Below are positions 29,902 through 37,565 of a DNA stretch of 37,565 nt, piece after piece. Both the position numbers and the translations under genes were made by a program. Within the stretch, counting starts at the first letter, position 1; each line of letters begins with the position of its first letter. Location: IMG/VR virus record IMGVR_UViG_3300044451_000303, positions 1-37,565 of that record; one strand, written 5' to 3'. Under the pieces are notes generated by a model, which worked only from the letters and a program-made list of their open reading frames with translations, ran no database searches and was not told where the DNA came from. The DNA comes from a virus.

Positions 29902-32765
29902 GCAGCGAGATCTGTTTCATCGAAGCGCGGCCGCGGGTGATCGCGACCGGCGCCGAGTCGGTGGTCCGGCTGGCGGGCGGCGGGACCGAAACCGCCTATT
30001 ATCGTGGCGGCGAGCATTATCGGGCGGGCGTCGTCGCAATGCCGCGCTTTCGCGCCGCCTTCGGATTCGACGACAATGGCTGGACAGGCGGCACGGTGCC
30101 GACGAACGGTGAGCTGGGGTTCATGCCCGGCGATACGACGCTGATCGAGACGCTATCGGCGCTGTACTGGCGCGATGCGTCGATCCTGATCGATGCCGGC
30201 GACGAGCTGGGCGCGCTCGCCCGCCGCCTGACGGGCACGATCGCGGGGGTCGCGAATAATGAGGGCCAGCTCGCCTTTGCGATCACCGACCCCGGCAAGC
30301 TGCTCGACAAGCCGATCCTGGGCACCGGCTTTGCCGGGACGGGAGGGATCGAGGGGCCGGCCGAGGCGGCGGGGCGCGAGAAGCGCCGGAGCTGGGGCCA
30401 GTTGTTCAATATTCCTGGCCGCCTGCTCGACAAGGTCAACAATATCTATGAGTTCGGCGATCCGTCGAAGCCGTGGCAGGCGTTCGACGCGCTGCGCGAT
30501 ATGGGGCGCGCAGGGACCATCACCGTGCTGGCATGGCAAGGCAGCATAGCGGCGACCTTTGCCGCGCTGCAGGCCGCCGCCGCGCCTGCAGGCGGGGGTG
30601 TCGTCGCGCCGTCGATCGCCTGCGCCAAATGGTGGACGCAGCCCGCGGGACCGCTGACCGCCGATATTCGCGGCGAGACGGCGGGCGGCTATGCCGACAC
30701 GGCCGTAGCGATCGCGGCGCGGATGCTGACCGCGGTCGCGGGTCCGGCGATCGACGATCAGGCGGCGGCCGATGCTTTGCGCACGGCGACTGTCGGCCTG
30801 CATATCGCGTCGACCAGCGACACGGTCGCGCAGGCGATCGACCGGCTGTTCCTCGGCGTATCGCTGTTCTGGGTGCTGCAGCCCGACGGGACGATCCGCG
30901 TTGGCGAATGGGCGTGGAAGGCGCCTGTCGCGAGCTTTGAAGCGCAGTTTATCGGCCGTGAAAGGCAGCTGCCCCCGGTCAAATCGCGCAAGCTGGGATA
31001 TCGGCGCAATCACCAGATCCATCAAGCGAGCGAGATCTCTGTTGCCATCCTGGACGCGGTCAAGGTTTCTGCCAGCCGCAACACGGTGAGCGTCGACGCG
31101 GCGGGCGCGCTGATCGACACCGCTGCAATCGAGCTGAAGGCGGTGCGGCAGAATACCGCCGACCTGACATATTGGGAGGTCAAGGATCAGGCCGGCAACA
31201 TTCACGGATCTGGGACCGGCGCCGTCACCGGGCTGACCGGCACGGGCGACAGTCGGGCGATTTCAGCGGCCGATGCTCGCGACATCATCCTTTGGGCGCG
31301 GACCCACGGATCGCCGGCCGTCCCGACCGCTACATCGATGACAATCACGGCATCGATCGCGGGCGGTGCGATCCTTGATCAGGTCAGCATTTCGCTCGTC
31401 AAAGACGGCGCCAATGGTGTTCCCGGCGCGGCAGGTGCGCCTGGCGCGCCGGGCGCGCCGGGCGCGAATGGTACGACCTTCTATACTTGGTACGCCTATG
31501 CCGACGCGGATAACGGCAGCTTCAACTTCACGACGGGCGCGCCGGGTGACCGGGTTTACCAAGGGATCGCAACCGGCAAAACGACGGCGGTCGAAAGCAC
31601 GAATCCTGCCGATTACGCTTGGTCGCCCTATGCAGGGCCACCTAACTTCGGGCTTGCCGTAAAGGCCAACGCGATCCTTGCCGGTAACAAGCTGATCAGC
31701 ACGCCTGCCGTCGCCGGCTGGAATGGCTCGATCCATTCGACCGAGAGCTTCAAGGGCGGCGCGTCTGTCAGCTTCGTTGTCGACAACCTTGGCGGCTTTA
31801 TGGTCGGCCTCAATACCGACCCGACGACCGATGCAAGCTACACCTCGCTGGATTTTGCGATCTATATCGCGGGCGGATCCACGGTGCAGGTTTATCAGAG
31901 CAACAGCATGGTGCACGACATGGGTGCACCGGCGTCGATCGGCGACGTCTTCACCGTCACCTACAACGGTAAAAGTGTCGTCTACTCCAAGAACGGCGTG
32001 GCATTCTTCACCAATAGTTCGCCGACGCCTAACCTTACCCTCTTCCTGGACACTTCGTTCAACTCGGGCGACTATTACTTCGGCCGCATCCTTGCTTTCG
32101 CCGCCGTCGGCCAGCCCGGCCGCGACGCGGTTGCGATCCGTTCCGACACTACCCCGGCTGGCACCTTCTTCGATAATGACATGTGGTATCAGCCCACGCC
32201 GAAGAAGCTCTGGCAATGGAATTCGGGCGCATGGACTCAGGTTCTCGGGGATATTGCCTCGATCAACGCCATTCTCGCTGCCCATTTCGCGACCGATCAG
32301 GGGGTTGACCTTCCCGCGATTGTGCCGGGAGCGCTGAACACCTCAGCCACCGCGACCCAGGGCTCGGCGATCAACCTGCCGGTCGTTCTCAACGCCCCGA
32401 ACACTGGCACAGCCATCGTGGTCGCCACCCCTGCGATAACGATCAACAACGCCGGGGACACGATTTTCGTCAATGGCTCCGTTGTGATAACGGCGGGCTC
32501 GAACCGCGCCTTCATCCTGCTTGAGACCTCCCCCGACAACACGAACTGGACCACCGTGCAGGAGGTCACACCGAGCACGCAGCAACAGGCACCGGCGGGG
32601 ACTTACTCCTTCTCGATCGAATTCCCCAATCCCGGTGTCGGCTCTCTCTACTTTCGGATGAAAGCCTTCCAGCAGGCCGCGCAAAGCCTCGGCGACGGCA
32701 CAGCGGGCACGAACTGGACCATCACGTCGGGCTCGATCCGCGTGCGCAGGTTCTTCAGCAAATGA
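29898..32765 (+). CDS. Tail tip/hub protein with collagen-like stretch
   Basis: 955 residues, TTG start overlapping the stop (TTGA). N-terminal 400 residues: beta-rich tip module (MPRFRAAFGFDDNGWTGGTV, then GDELGALARRLTGTIAGVAN). A short collagen-like GVPGAAGAPGAPGAPGANG run lies at about 505-524. Residues 530-955 hold lectin-like beta domains: WNGSIHSTESFKGG...VDNLGGFMVGL resembles a SPRY/concanavalin fold, with a last domain of FILLETSPDNTNWTTV type. Base use in 31000-32700 is slightly less GC-rich than before. Probably the receptor-binding tip. Confidence 0.75.
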   Translation: MSSEICFIEARPRVIATGAESVVRLAGGGTETAYYRGGEHYRAGVVAMPRFRAAFGFDDNGWTGGTVPTNGELGFMPGDTTLIETLSALYWRDASILIDAGDELGALARRLTGTIAGVANNEGQLAFAITDPGKLLDKPILGTGFAGTGGIEGPAEAAGREKRRSWGQLFNIPGRLLDKVNNIYEFGDPSKPWQAFDALRDMGRAGTITVLAWQGSIAATFAALQAAAAPAGGGVVAPSIACAKWWTQPAGPLTADIRGETAGGYADTAVAIAARMLTAVAGPAIDDQAAADALRTATVGLHIASTSDTVAQAIDRLFLGVSLFWVLQPDGTIRVGEWAWKAPVASFEAQFIGRERQLPPVKSRKLGYRRNHQIHQASEISVAILDAVKVSASRNTVSVDAAGALIDTAAIELKAVRQNTADLTYWEVKDQAGNIHGSGTGAVTGLTGTGDSRAISAADARDIILWARTHGSPAVPTATSMTITASIAGGAILDQVSISLVKDGANGVPGAAGAPGAPGAPGANGTTFYTWYAYADADNGSFNFTTGAPGDRVYQGIATGKTTAVESTNPADYAWSPYAGPPNFGLAVKANAILAGNKLISTPAVAGWNGSIHSTESFKGGASVSFVVDNLGGFMVGLNTDPTTDASYTSLDFAIYIAGGSTVQVYQSNSMVHDMGAPASIGDVFTVTYNGKSVVYSKNGVAFFTNSSPTPNLTLFLDTSFNSGDYYFGRILAFAAVGQPGRDAVAIRSDTTPAGTFFDNDMWYQPTPKKLWQWNSGAWTQVLGDIASINAILAAHFATDQGVDLPAIVPGALNTSATATQGSAINLPVVLNAPNTGTAIVVATPAITINNAGDTIFVNGSVVITAGSNRAFILLETSPDNTNWTTVQEVTPSTQQQAPAGTYSFSIEFPNPGVGSLYFRMKAFQQAAQSLGDGTAGTNWTITSGSIRVRRFFSK

Positions 32766-33328
32766 CCGCTCAGGCCTTCCTTGTCGACATTGCGACCGGC
32801 GAGACGATTCAGCGTGTCACCTCGGGGAGCACGATCAGCCTCCAGCCCGACGAGGGGCAGGCGGTCATCGGCTACATGGGCGACGAGGATATCGAGACGC
32901 TCGAAACCTTTCTCGACGGGACACTGCAGCTGCGCGCGCGCACGATCGACCCGGCGCTGGTCTTTTCGATTGCGAAGATCGAGATGCGCGAAGCCCTGCG
33001 CCGCCGCCGTGATCGTGCGGAGTTTTCCGGCTGCGACACGCCGCTTGGTCGCATGGACACCGACGCCGACAGCCAGCGCAAGGTGAACGGGTCGGTCACG
33101 ATGGCGCTGATCGCGCAGGCGGCGGGTCAACCCTTCGCGATCGACTGGACGATGGCCGATAACAGCAGCGTCACCCATGACGCCGCGGCGATGATCGCCG
33201 CCGGTGTGGCGGTGGGCCTGCATGTTTCCGCCTGCCATGCGAACGGCGTGGCGCTGAAGGCGGCGATCGATGCGGCCACGGACGTCGTCGAGCTGGCGGC
33301 GGTCGACATCGAGGAAGGATGGCCATGA
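32762..33328 (+). CDS. DUF4376-like tail protein
   Basis: 188 residues; ATGA overlap with the tip gene. IAKIEMREALRRRRDRAEFS is the characteristic helix before a series of helices ending WTMADNSSVTHDAAAMIAAG, as in DUF4376 proteins at phage tails. Possibly a tail-fibre assembly protein or a baseplate piece. The role is inferred by position. Confidence 0.65.
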   Translation: MTAQAFLVDIATGETIQRVTSGSTISLQPDEGQAVIGYMGDEDIETLETFLDGTLQLRARTIDPALVFSIAKIEMREALRRRRDRAEFSGCDTPLGRMDTDADSQRKVNGSVTMALIAQAAGQPFAIDWTMADNSSVTHDAAAMIAAGVAVGLHVSACHANGVALKAAIDAATDVVELAAVDIEEGWP

Positions 33329-33684
33329 GCGTCGATGGCGATTTCGCGGCTTGGCTGCAGAGCGAGGAAATGACCACGGTCGCGGCCGACGCAGCGGCGG
33401 CCGCCAAATGGGGCTCGCTTGCGATCGATACGCGCATTTCCAGTCCGATTGCCTTTGCGGCCGACGCCGCGATCGAGGCCGATCGGCAGCTTGATTTCCG
33501 TCCTGGTCCGCTCGCGGTCGAGGTGCTGCGCATTCCCGGCCTTCACCTCGAGCTGATCGGCGAGGTGGTGACCCTGCGCGCCGACAAGGGCGGATATTCG
33601 GCGGGGATCGATGTGTTCGTCCTGGGCGCCGACGAGATCGACGGCGACGGCGGGACGAAGCTGACCGTATTGAGGAGGATGTAG
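33325..33684 (+). CDS. Unrecognised tail-region protein, 119 residues
   Basis: ATG 33325 overlaps the previous stop (ATGA); an ATG two codons earlier is possible. Helical start, then beta-rich with GLHLELIGEVVTLRADKGGY and a hydrophobic DVFVLGADE part. The end shares one base with the next GTG. Function unknown. Confidence 0.6.
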   Translation: MSVDGDFAAWLQSEEMTTVAADAAAAAKWGSLAIDTRISSPIAFAADAAIEADRQLDFRPGPLAVEVLRIPGLHLELIGEVVTLRADKGGYSAGIDVFVLGADEIDGDGGTKLTVLRRM

Positions 33685-34427
33685 TGGCCGGCCTGACGCT
33701 CTTTCGGCCGATCGTGGCCAACATCACCGCACCGGGCAGCGGCGTAGCTAACCTGCAGACGCCATCGCCGCGCGAGATCTGGATCGCGCCGGGCACGGGC
33801 GCGCAGACCATCGACCTCGACCTGCAGTCCGCCCAGGACGTCGATTGCTTCTATCTCGGGTCGACGAATGCGCGGGCGGATGCAGTCTGGACGATCCAGA
33901 GCATCGCCGCGATCGGCGGGGCGGTCACCGCGACCCACGTCAATGCCCAGGCCATGCGCCTGGCGGGGAATATCCGCACCCGATATCCGGCGTTCGCGCG
34001 CCTGCCGGCACCGGTCACCGGCCGCTATTTCCGAATCGTCGTCAACCAGCCGACGACGCCGATGCAGATCGGCGTGCTGGCTGCGGGCCTCGCGGTCGAA
34101 TGGCCATATGCCTATGGCTCGGGCCGCCTGCCGATCGACACCTCGCGGGTCGTCGCGCATCCGGACGGGGGCTTCGGCGTCGATCCGGGCATCGTGAAAA
34201 CCGCCTTTCAATGGCGCTTCGTCGACCTTGACGAAACCATGCTGGACAAATTGTGGGCGATCGCCGACGAACGGGGCGAGAGCAAGCCGATCGTCGCCGT
34301 CGAGGGGCCGAGCGCCCCGCCCAAGGCGACGGCGGTCCATTACGGATTGTTCCGCAAGTTCGAGGCCTTTGAGCGCGAGGATGCCGCGCAAACCAAGTGG
34401 GCCTTTTCCATCGAAGAGTGGCGGTAG
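33684..34427 (+). CDS. Tail protein, galactose-binding-like fold
   Basis: 247 residues from GTG 33684 (TAGTG overlap). QTIDLDLQSAQDVDCFYLGS and RYFRIVVNQPTTPMQIG are the jelly-roll elements of coagulation-factor-like/discoidin domains; the C-terminal part FQWRFVDLDETMLDKLWAIA resembles distal-tail accessory proteins. It probably lies on the tail tip and may bind a carbohydrate. Confidence 0.65.
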   Translation: MAGLTLFRPIVANITAPGSGVANLQTPSPREIWIAPGTGAQTIDLDLQSAQDVDCFYLGSTNARADAVWTIQSIAAIGGAVTATHVNAQAMRLAGNIRTRYPAFARLPAPVTGRYFRIVVNQPTTPMQIGVLAAGLAVEWPYAYGSGRLPIDTSRVVAHPDGGFGVDPGIVKTAFQWRFVDLDETMLDKLWAIADERGESKPIVAVEGPSAPPKATAVHYGLFRKFEAFEREDAAQTKWAFSIEEWR

Positions 34428-34428
34428 C

Positions 34429-34446
34429 GTCCGTGAGCGGACGGGG
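34429..34446 (+). other. Short hairpin shared with two other gene ends
   Basis: GTCCG-TGAG-CGGAC followed by GGGGG directly after the stop of the gene at 33684. Nearly the same string GTCCG-TCAG-CGGACGGGGG is found at 10145-10163 across the stop of another gene, and GTCCG-TCGG-CGGAC forms the tip of the hairpin at 18834-18867. Confidence 0.6.
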
Positions 34447-34477
34447 GAGCGAGGCGCCCGGCGCGGTAAACCGCGAC

Positions 34478-34942
34478 ATGCGCAAGATCACTCGCCTCGC
34501 CGTCCATTGCTCCGCCACGGTGGAGGGCAAACCCTTCACCGCTGCAGACATCGATGCGATGCATCGTCGCCGCGGCTTTCGCAAAATCGGCTATCATTTC
34601 GTGATCGGCCTGAATGGCGAGCGCTGGACGGGACGTGCGCTGGATGAGGTCGGCGCCCATGTCGAGGGTCACAATGCCGACTCGATCGGCATTTGCTACA
34701 TCGGCGGCATCGGCGCCGACGGCAAGGCGAAGGACACCCGCACCCCCGAACAGAAGGCCGAGCTGAAGAAGCTGCTCAACGAGCTTGCTGTCCAGTTTCC
34801 CGGCGCGGCGATCCGCGGCCACCGTGACCTGTCGCCCGACCGCGACGGCGACGGCGTCGTCGAGCCGCATGAGTGGCTGAAAATGTGTCCCTGTTTCGAT
34901 GTCGCCGCGTGGTGCCGCTCCGTCGGCATCGACCCCAAGTGA
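34478..34942 (+). CDS. Endolysin: N-acetylmuramoyl-L-alanine amidase (Amidase_2)
   Basis: 154 residues from ATG 34478. Cuts the amide bond between MurNAc and the stem peptide. Zinc ligands H10 (AVHCSAT), H115 (RGHRDLSPD) and C137 (KMCPCFDV) are visible, and GYHFVIGLNG is the family strand. DRDGDGVVEP may bind a divalent ion. No signal peptide or membrane anchor, so release by a holin is needed. Longer starts (GTG 34433, ATG 34397) are possible; I chose 34478 because homologues start near MRKITRLAVH. No good ribosome binding site precedes any of them. Confidence 0.85.
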   Translation: MRKITRLAVHCSATVEGKPFTAADIDAMHRRRGFRKIGYHFVIGLNGERWTGRALDEVGAHVEGHNADSIGICYIGGIGADGKAKDTRTPEQKAELKKLLNELAVQFPGAAIRGHRDLSPDRDGDGVVEPHEWLKMCPCFDVAAWCRSVGIDPK

Positions 34943-34953
34943 GGAGCTGACAA

Positions 34954-35217
34954 ATGCCGCCAGTCGATCCCTTTGCCAGCCAGCGCTCGGATCGCGACGA
35001 TCCGTCGCGTGACGCTTTCATCATTACACCCGGTTCCGGCGATCTCGCGAAGCTGACCAAGGCCATCCGCGCAGGTTCGGACGGATCCATCACCCTGAAG
35101 CCCGTTGACGGCGTAGAGTTCGTGCACCCGGTCTATGCCGGCGAGCGCATCGACATGGTCGTAAGCAAGGTCACGGCCTCCACCCCATCCAACATGGTGA
35201 TCATCGGTTACTGCTGA
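34954..35217 (+). CDS. Spike base protein, RCAP_Rcc01079 family
   Basis: 87 residues. DPFASQRSDRDDPSRDAFII and the hydrophobic strands KLTKAIRAGSDGSITLKPVD, then YAGERIDMVVSKVTASTPSN match the small spike-base protein first named in the Rhodobacter capsulatus gene transfer agent. ATG 34954 has GAGGAG eight bases before. It probably joins the terminal spike or fibre at 35217 to the virion. The two genes overlap by one base. Confidence 0.75.
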   Translation: MPPVDPFASQRSDRDDPSRDAFIITPGSGDLAKLTKAIRAGSDGSITLKPVDGVEFVHPVYAGERIDMVVSKVTASTPSNMVIIGYC

Positions 35218-36950
35218 TGCGAATCGGGTTTGGAGCAGGTGGAAAGCGCAAGAAGCCAAGTGGCTACACGGGTGGCGGCGCCCTCCCGCCCGTCACCAAT
35301 GGCATTATCCATGATATCGACAACGATAGCGATGGGGGGGACATCCTCAACACGCTCGTCGCGATCAACGGCGGGCATCATCACCGCGGACTCACCAAAC
35401 TGCTGGCGTTCGTCGTGACTAGCGCGAACGACTATGCCGCGCCGATGGTAGAGGCACAGCTTGCGTTTCACGGCTACACCGATGTTGCGGTCGGCGCGGT
35501 CGTCGATACAACGGGGACGCCTGCGTCCTTTGCGCTTAGGTCGCAGAGCGTGTTTACCCAGTCCGTTCGGGACCAGTTCAACCCGACAAAGTCTCGGACC
35601 AGCTATCAAACGGAGGTCGCCGTCTATAAGGAGGCGCTGGCCAAATGCGCTGATGGAACATGCAAGGTCATCATCACCGGCGGCTTCACCAGCATTGCCC
35701 GCTTGCTCGCTGACGCGGCTGGCAAGGCGCTACTCGCGCAAAAATGCGCCGCTATCTATTGCATGGGCGGCCATTTCACCAACGCGGCCTTTTCCGAAGC
35801 GAACATTCATACCGATCAGCCCGCAGCAGCGTATTTCTGCGCAAATGTTCCTGCTGGCATTCCGGTGATTTGGGCGGGGTACGAGGCTGGAAACACAATC
35901 CTAAACTACCTGCCGACGGATTACGGATTTACGACATCCACTGACCCCAACATGCGGGGAATCAACCTGTTTCAGGGCAATTACAACCCCCTGCCGGTAT
36001 GGGACCACATCGCGACGTTCTACGCGCATTTCGGCCTTGGCACGGACCCGGTGAGCGGGGGGGCGCTGTTCGGGCTCTCCTCGCCGCAGGATGTGACATT
36101 CGACACCAACAACTATACGGTCAAATCGGCCAATCCTTCGGGCCAACACCGCTATTTGTCCAAAGTCGCCGCTGACAACATCATACAGGCCGTGCTGCAG
36201 CGCGAGGTTTACGAAGCCTATCATCGTGCGACCGCTTCGTGGGTGGCACAGGACGCGATCGAGGCGGGCAGCGGTTATCGCAGCCTCTATCAGTTTTACG
36301 GAAAACTCGACGCTGGTTCGGGCCAGACAGTGGCCGACAGTAGTGGCTATGGGCGCAACGGCACCTTGGGGCAGTCTGCATCTGTGGCTAGCGACGATCC
36401 AACCTGGATTGCGCAGGGCCTTCAATTCGATGGATTGAACGATCTTGTATCAGTACCGCACAGCGCGGGGTTCAATAGCCGCCACTTGTTCATGTGGGCT
36501 ATCGTTTCGATCAGCGCGACGGGCGCCGTGCAGATTTTTTCTGCCCGCGACGACGGCGGATCAAATCGCCAGTTCCATTTTCGGGTTAATGCCTCGAACC
36601 AATTTGAATTCATCGCCTTCAATGGCGGTGCTGTAACGGTCACGGCAACCAGTCTGACGCTGTCGCCGGGCAACTGGTATCTCGTTAGCGCAGAAATCTT
36701 CGATCAGATCGTCATTCTGCGGAATGGCACCACGATTGTCGCGGCTGCTTCAACAACGATAACGAATGGCTGGGTGGCAATCTCGGCAAGCACCCCTCTG
36801 ACGCTTGGCGTTCGGGGGACGGCGACCAACCCGCTTAACGGCAAGATAGCAGCCTATGGCCTGATGCGCGATCCGCCCGCCGACAAGATTAATTCTGTTC
36901 TAGCGGATGCTGCGGCTTTGGCGGTGACGAAAGGGATAACCCTGTCATGA
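35217..36950 (+). CDS. Tail/spike protein: nucleoside-hydrolase-like domain plus LamG-like domain
   Basis: 577 residues. Residues 28-300 resemble the inosine-uridine nucleoside hydrolase fold: IHDIDNDSDGGD (31-42, compare DxDxxxDD), LLAFVVTSANDYAAPMVEAQ, KVIITGGFTSIARLL, and CMGGHFTNAAFSEANIHTD in the middle. Residues about 400-577 are a concanavalin/LamG-like sandwich: LQFDGLNDLVSVPHSAGFNS and QFHFRVNASNQFEFIAFNGG. The first 24 residues are basic and Gly-rich. It follows the spike base and is probably the receptor-binding appendage. Catalysis is uncertain. Confidence 0.7.
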   Translation: MRIGFGAGGKRKKPSGYTGGGALPPVTNGIIHDIDNDSDGGDILNTLVAINGGHHHRGLTKLLAFVVTSANDYAAPMVEAQLAFHGYTDVAVGAVVDTTGTPASFALRSQSVFTQSVRDQFNPTKSRTSYQTEVAVYKEALAKCADGTCKVIITGGFTSIARLLADAAGKALLAQKCAAIYCMGGHFTNAAFSEANIHTDQPAAAYFCANVPAGIPVIWAGYEAGNTILNYLPTDYGFTTSTDPNMRGINLFQGNYNPLPVWDHIATFYAHFGLGTDPVSGGALFGLSSPQDVTFDTNNYTVKSANPSGQHRYLSKVAADNIIQAVLQREVYEAYHRATASWVAQDAIEAGSGYRSLYQFYGKLDAGSGQTVADSSGYGRNGTLGQSASVASDDPTWIAQGLQFDGLNDLVSVPHSAGFNSRHLFMWAIVSISATGAVQIFSARDDGGSNRQFHFRVNASNQFEFIAFNGGAVTVTATSLTLSPGNWYLVSAEIFDQIVILRNGTTIVAAASTTITNGWVAISASTPLTLGVRGTATNPLNGKIAAYGLMRDPPADKINSVLADAAALAVTKGITLS

Positions 36951-37565
36951 CCTTGCTGGTCAACGCCCTGACAGCCGGTTCGGCATGTAGCGCTACCAGC
37001 AGGGATGCTCCTACCGCTGCGGCCATGCCGATCGCGAGAGCGACATGCTGATTGACGCCAGATCTAATCAGCCAGCTCATAGTGGAGGCGCCGACAGCGG
37101 TGTGCAGCAAGTAGAGCGGATAGGTTGCCAGCCCCAAGTTGCGGACGAAATTCGGAGCGCGGTTCGGCAGAAGTGCGATCAGCAGAGTGTTGTGTTGCGC
37201 GGCAAGGTGCACTGCGAGCGTAGCCCCGAGCCAGATCATGCATGGGATCAGCGCAGGCACCTGAAGGTGGTCCGCCCAAGCCGATATCTCGAACATCGCA
37301 GCGACGGTGAATGTGGCGATGAGCACATACTCTACCGACCTCAGAGCCCGCGTCGTGGCAATCCAGAGAAAGCCACCCAGCGCGAAATAGATGCCGTGCG
37401 GGAGGAGCGTCAGTTCGGCCCATCGTTCCCTTATTGCAATCGGCAGAGCCAGTTCGGCAGCGAAAATGGCAGCGCAGCTCAGGACTCCAATCACGGCGAG
37501 GACGTTGCCGATTTGATGAAATCGCCCGACGAGAAGTACGGCGAAAATCACGGCGTAGAAGGACA
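36889..37565 (-). CDS. Acyltransferase 3-family membrane protein, partial
   Basis: The N-terminal part lies outside the window; about 225 residues are seen and the frame is open to the edge (SFYAVIFAVLLVG). Six or more membrane helices are visible, for example IFAAELALPIAIRE, LIPCMIWLGATLAVHLAA and AIGMAAAVGASLLVALHA, and YPLYLLHTAVG is the family C-terminal motif. Such enzymes O-acetylate surface sugars. It converges on the spike gene with a 62-base overlap. In phages these are often lysogenic-conversion genes that change the receptor. It may also be host DNA. Confidence 0.75.
   Translation of the reverse strand, partial: SFYAVIFAVLLVGRFHQIGNVLAVIGVLSCAAIFAAELALPIAIRERWAELTLLPHGIYFALGGFLWIATTRALRSVEYVLIATFTVAAMFEISAWADHLQVPALIPCMIWLGATLAVHLAAQHNTLLIALLPNRAPNFVRNLGLATYPLYLLHTAVGASTMSWLIRSGVNQHVALAIGMAAAVGASLLVALHAEPAVRALTSKVMTGLSLSSPPKPQHPLEQN

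Overview
The window is the larger part of a transposable (Mu-type) siphovirus prophage in a high-GC alphaproteobacterium. Protein style, codon use and the presence of an RCAP_Rcc01079-type spike-base protein point to Sphingomonadales; that assignment is inference, because no rRNA or housekeeping gene is present. The Mu identity is direct: Ner, a DDE transposase with its AAA+ partner, Gam, DUF2730, a DUF3486 small terminase, large terminase, a DUF935-type portal, a MuF head protein, a Mu-I-type protease/scaffold, capsid, gp36/gpG/gp37-type proteins and a long tape measure are all there.

Layout. 1-847: a divergent pair, the edge of an S24 repressor (minus) and a small HTH-like gene (plus), with dyad operators between them. 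This is probably host or another element. 848-1137: non-coding, rich in short direct and inverted repeats; the most likely place for the left prophage terminus. 1138-17538, all minus strand: read from the centre outwards this is Ner, transposase A, ATPase B, a chain of small early proteins including Gam, then DUF2730, terminases, portal, several small genes, MuF, and finally an isolated adenine methylase. Most neighbours overlap by 1-4 bases (ATGA, GTGA, TGATG). 17539-17576: compact divergent control region. 17553-18616, plus: S24 repressor C and a small exported protein. 18617-18894: a gap packed with dyads, probably the late control region. 18895-36950, plus: protease/scaffold, decoration protein, capsid, terminator, connector and tail-completion genes, tail tube, chaperones G/GT joined by a -1 frameshift, tape measure, tail tip, endolysin, spike base, and a tail protein with a nucleoside-hydrolase-like domain. 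36889-37565, minus: the C-terminal part of a membrane acyltransferase that runs off the window.

The genome therefore has its regulatory hub and transposition genes in the middle and transcribes outwards in both directions. Compared with Mu, one inversion of the block Ner-to-MuF would explain it.

The most notable finding is in the portal gene. Between the portal core and its C-terminal tail lies a domain of about 160 residues with two HxT motifs and surrounding residues like those of the anti-CBASS nuclease Acb1. It is bracketed by SFAA and SFAE tetrapeptides, and the same short motif recurs along the phage's own protease/scaffold. I propose that the head protease may cut at these sites and release an Acb1-like enzyme. 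Other points: a MuF protein with a C-terminal PBECR-type nuclease-like domain, an internal scaffold start with a strong ribosome binding site, a lambda-style GGGAAAC slippery heptamer, and a DnaA-domain-IV-like early protein.
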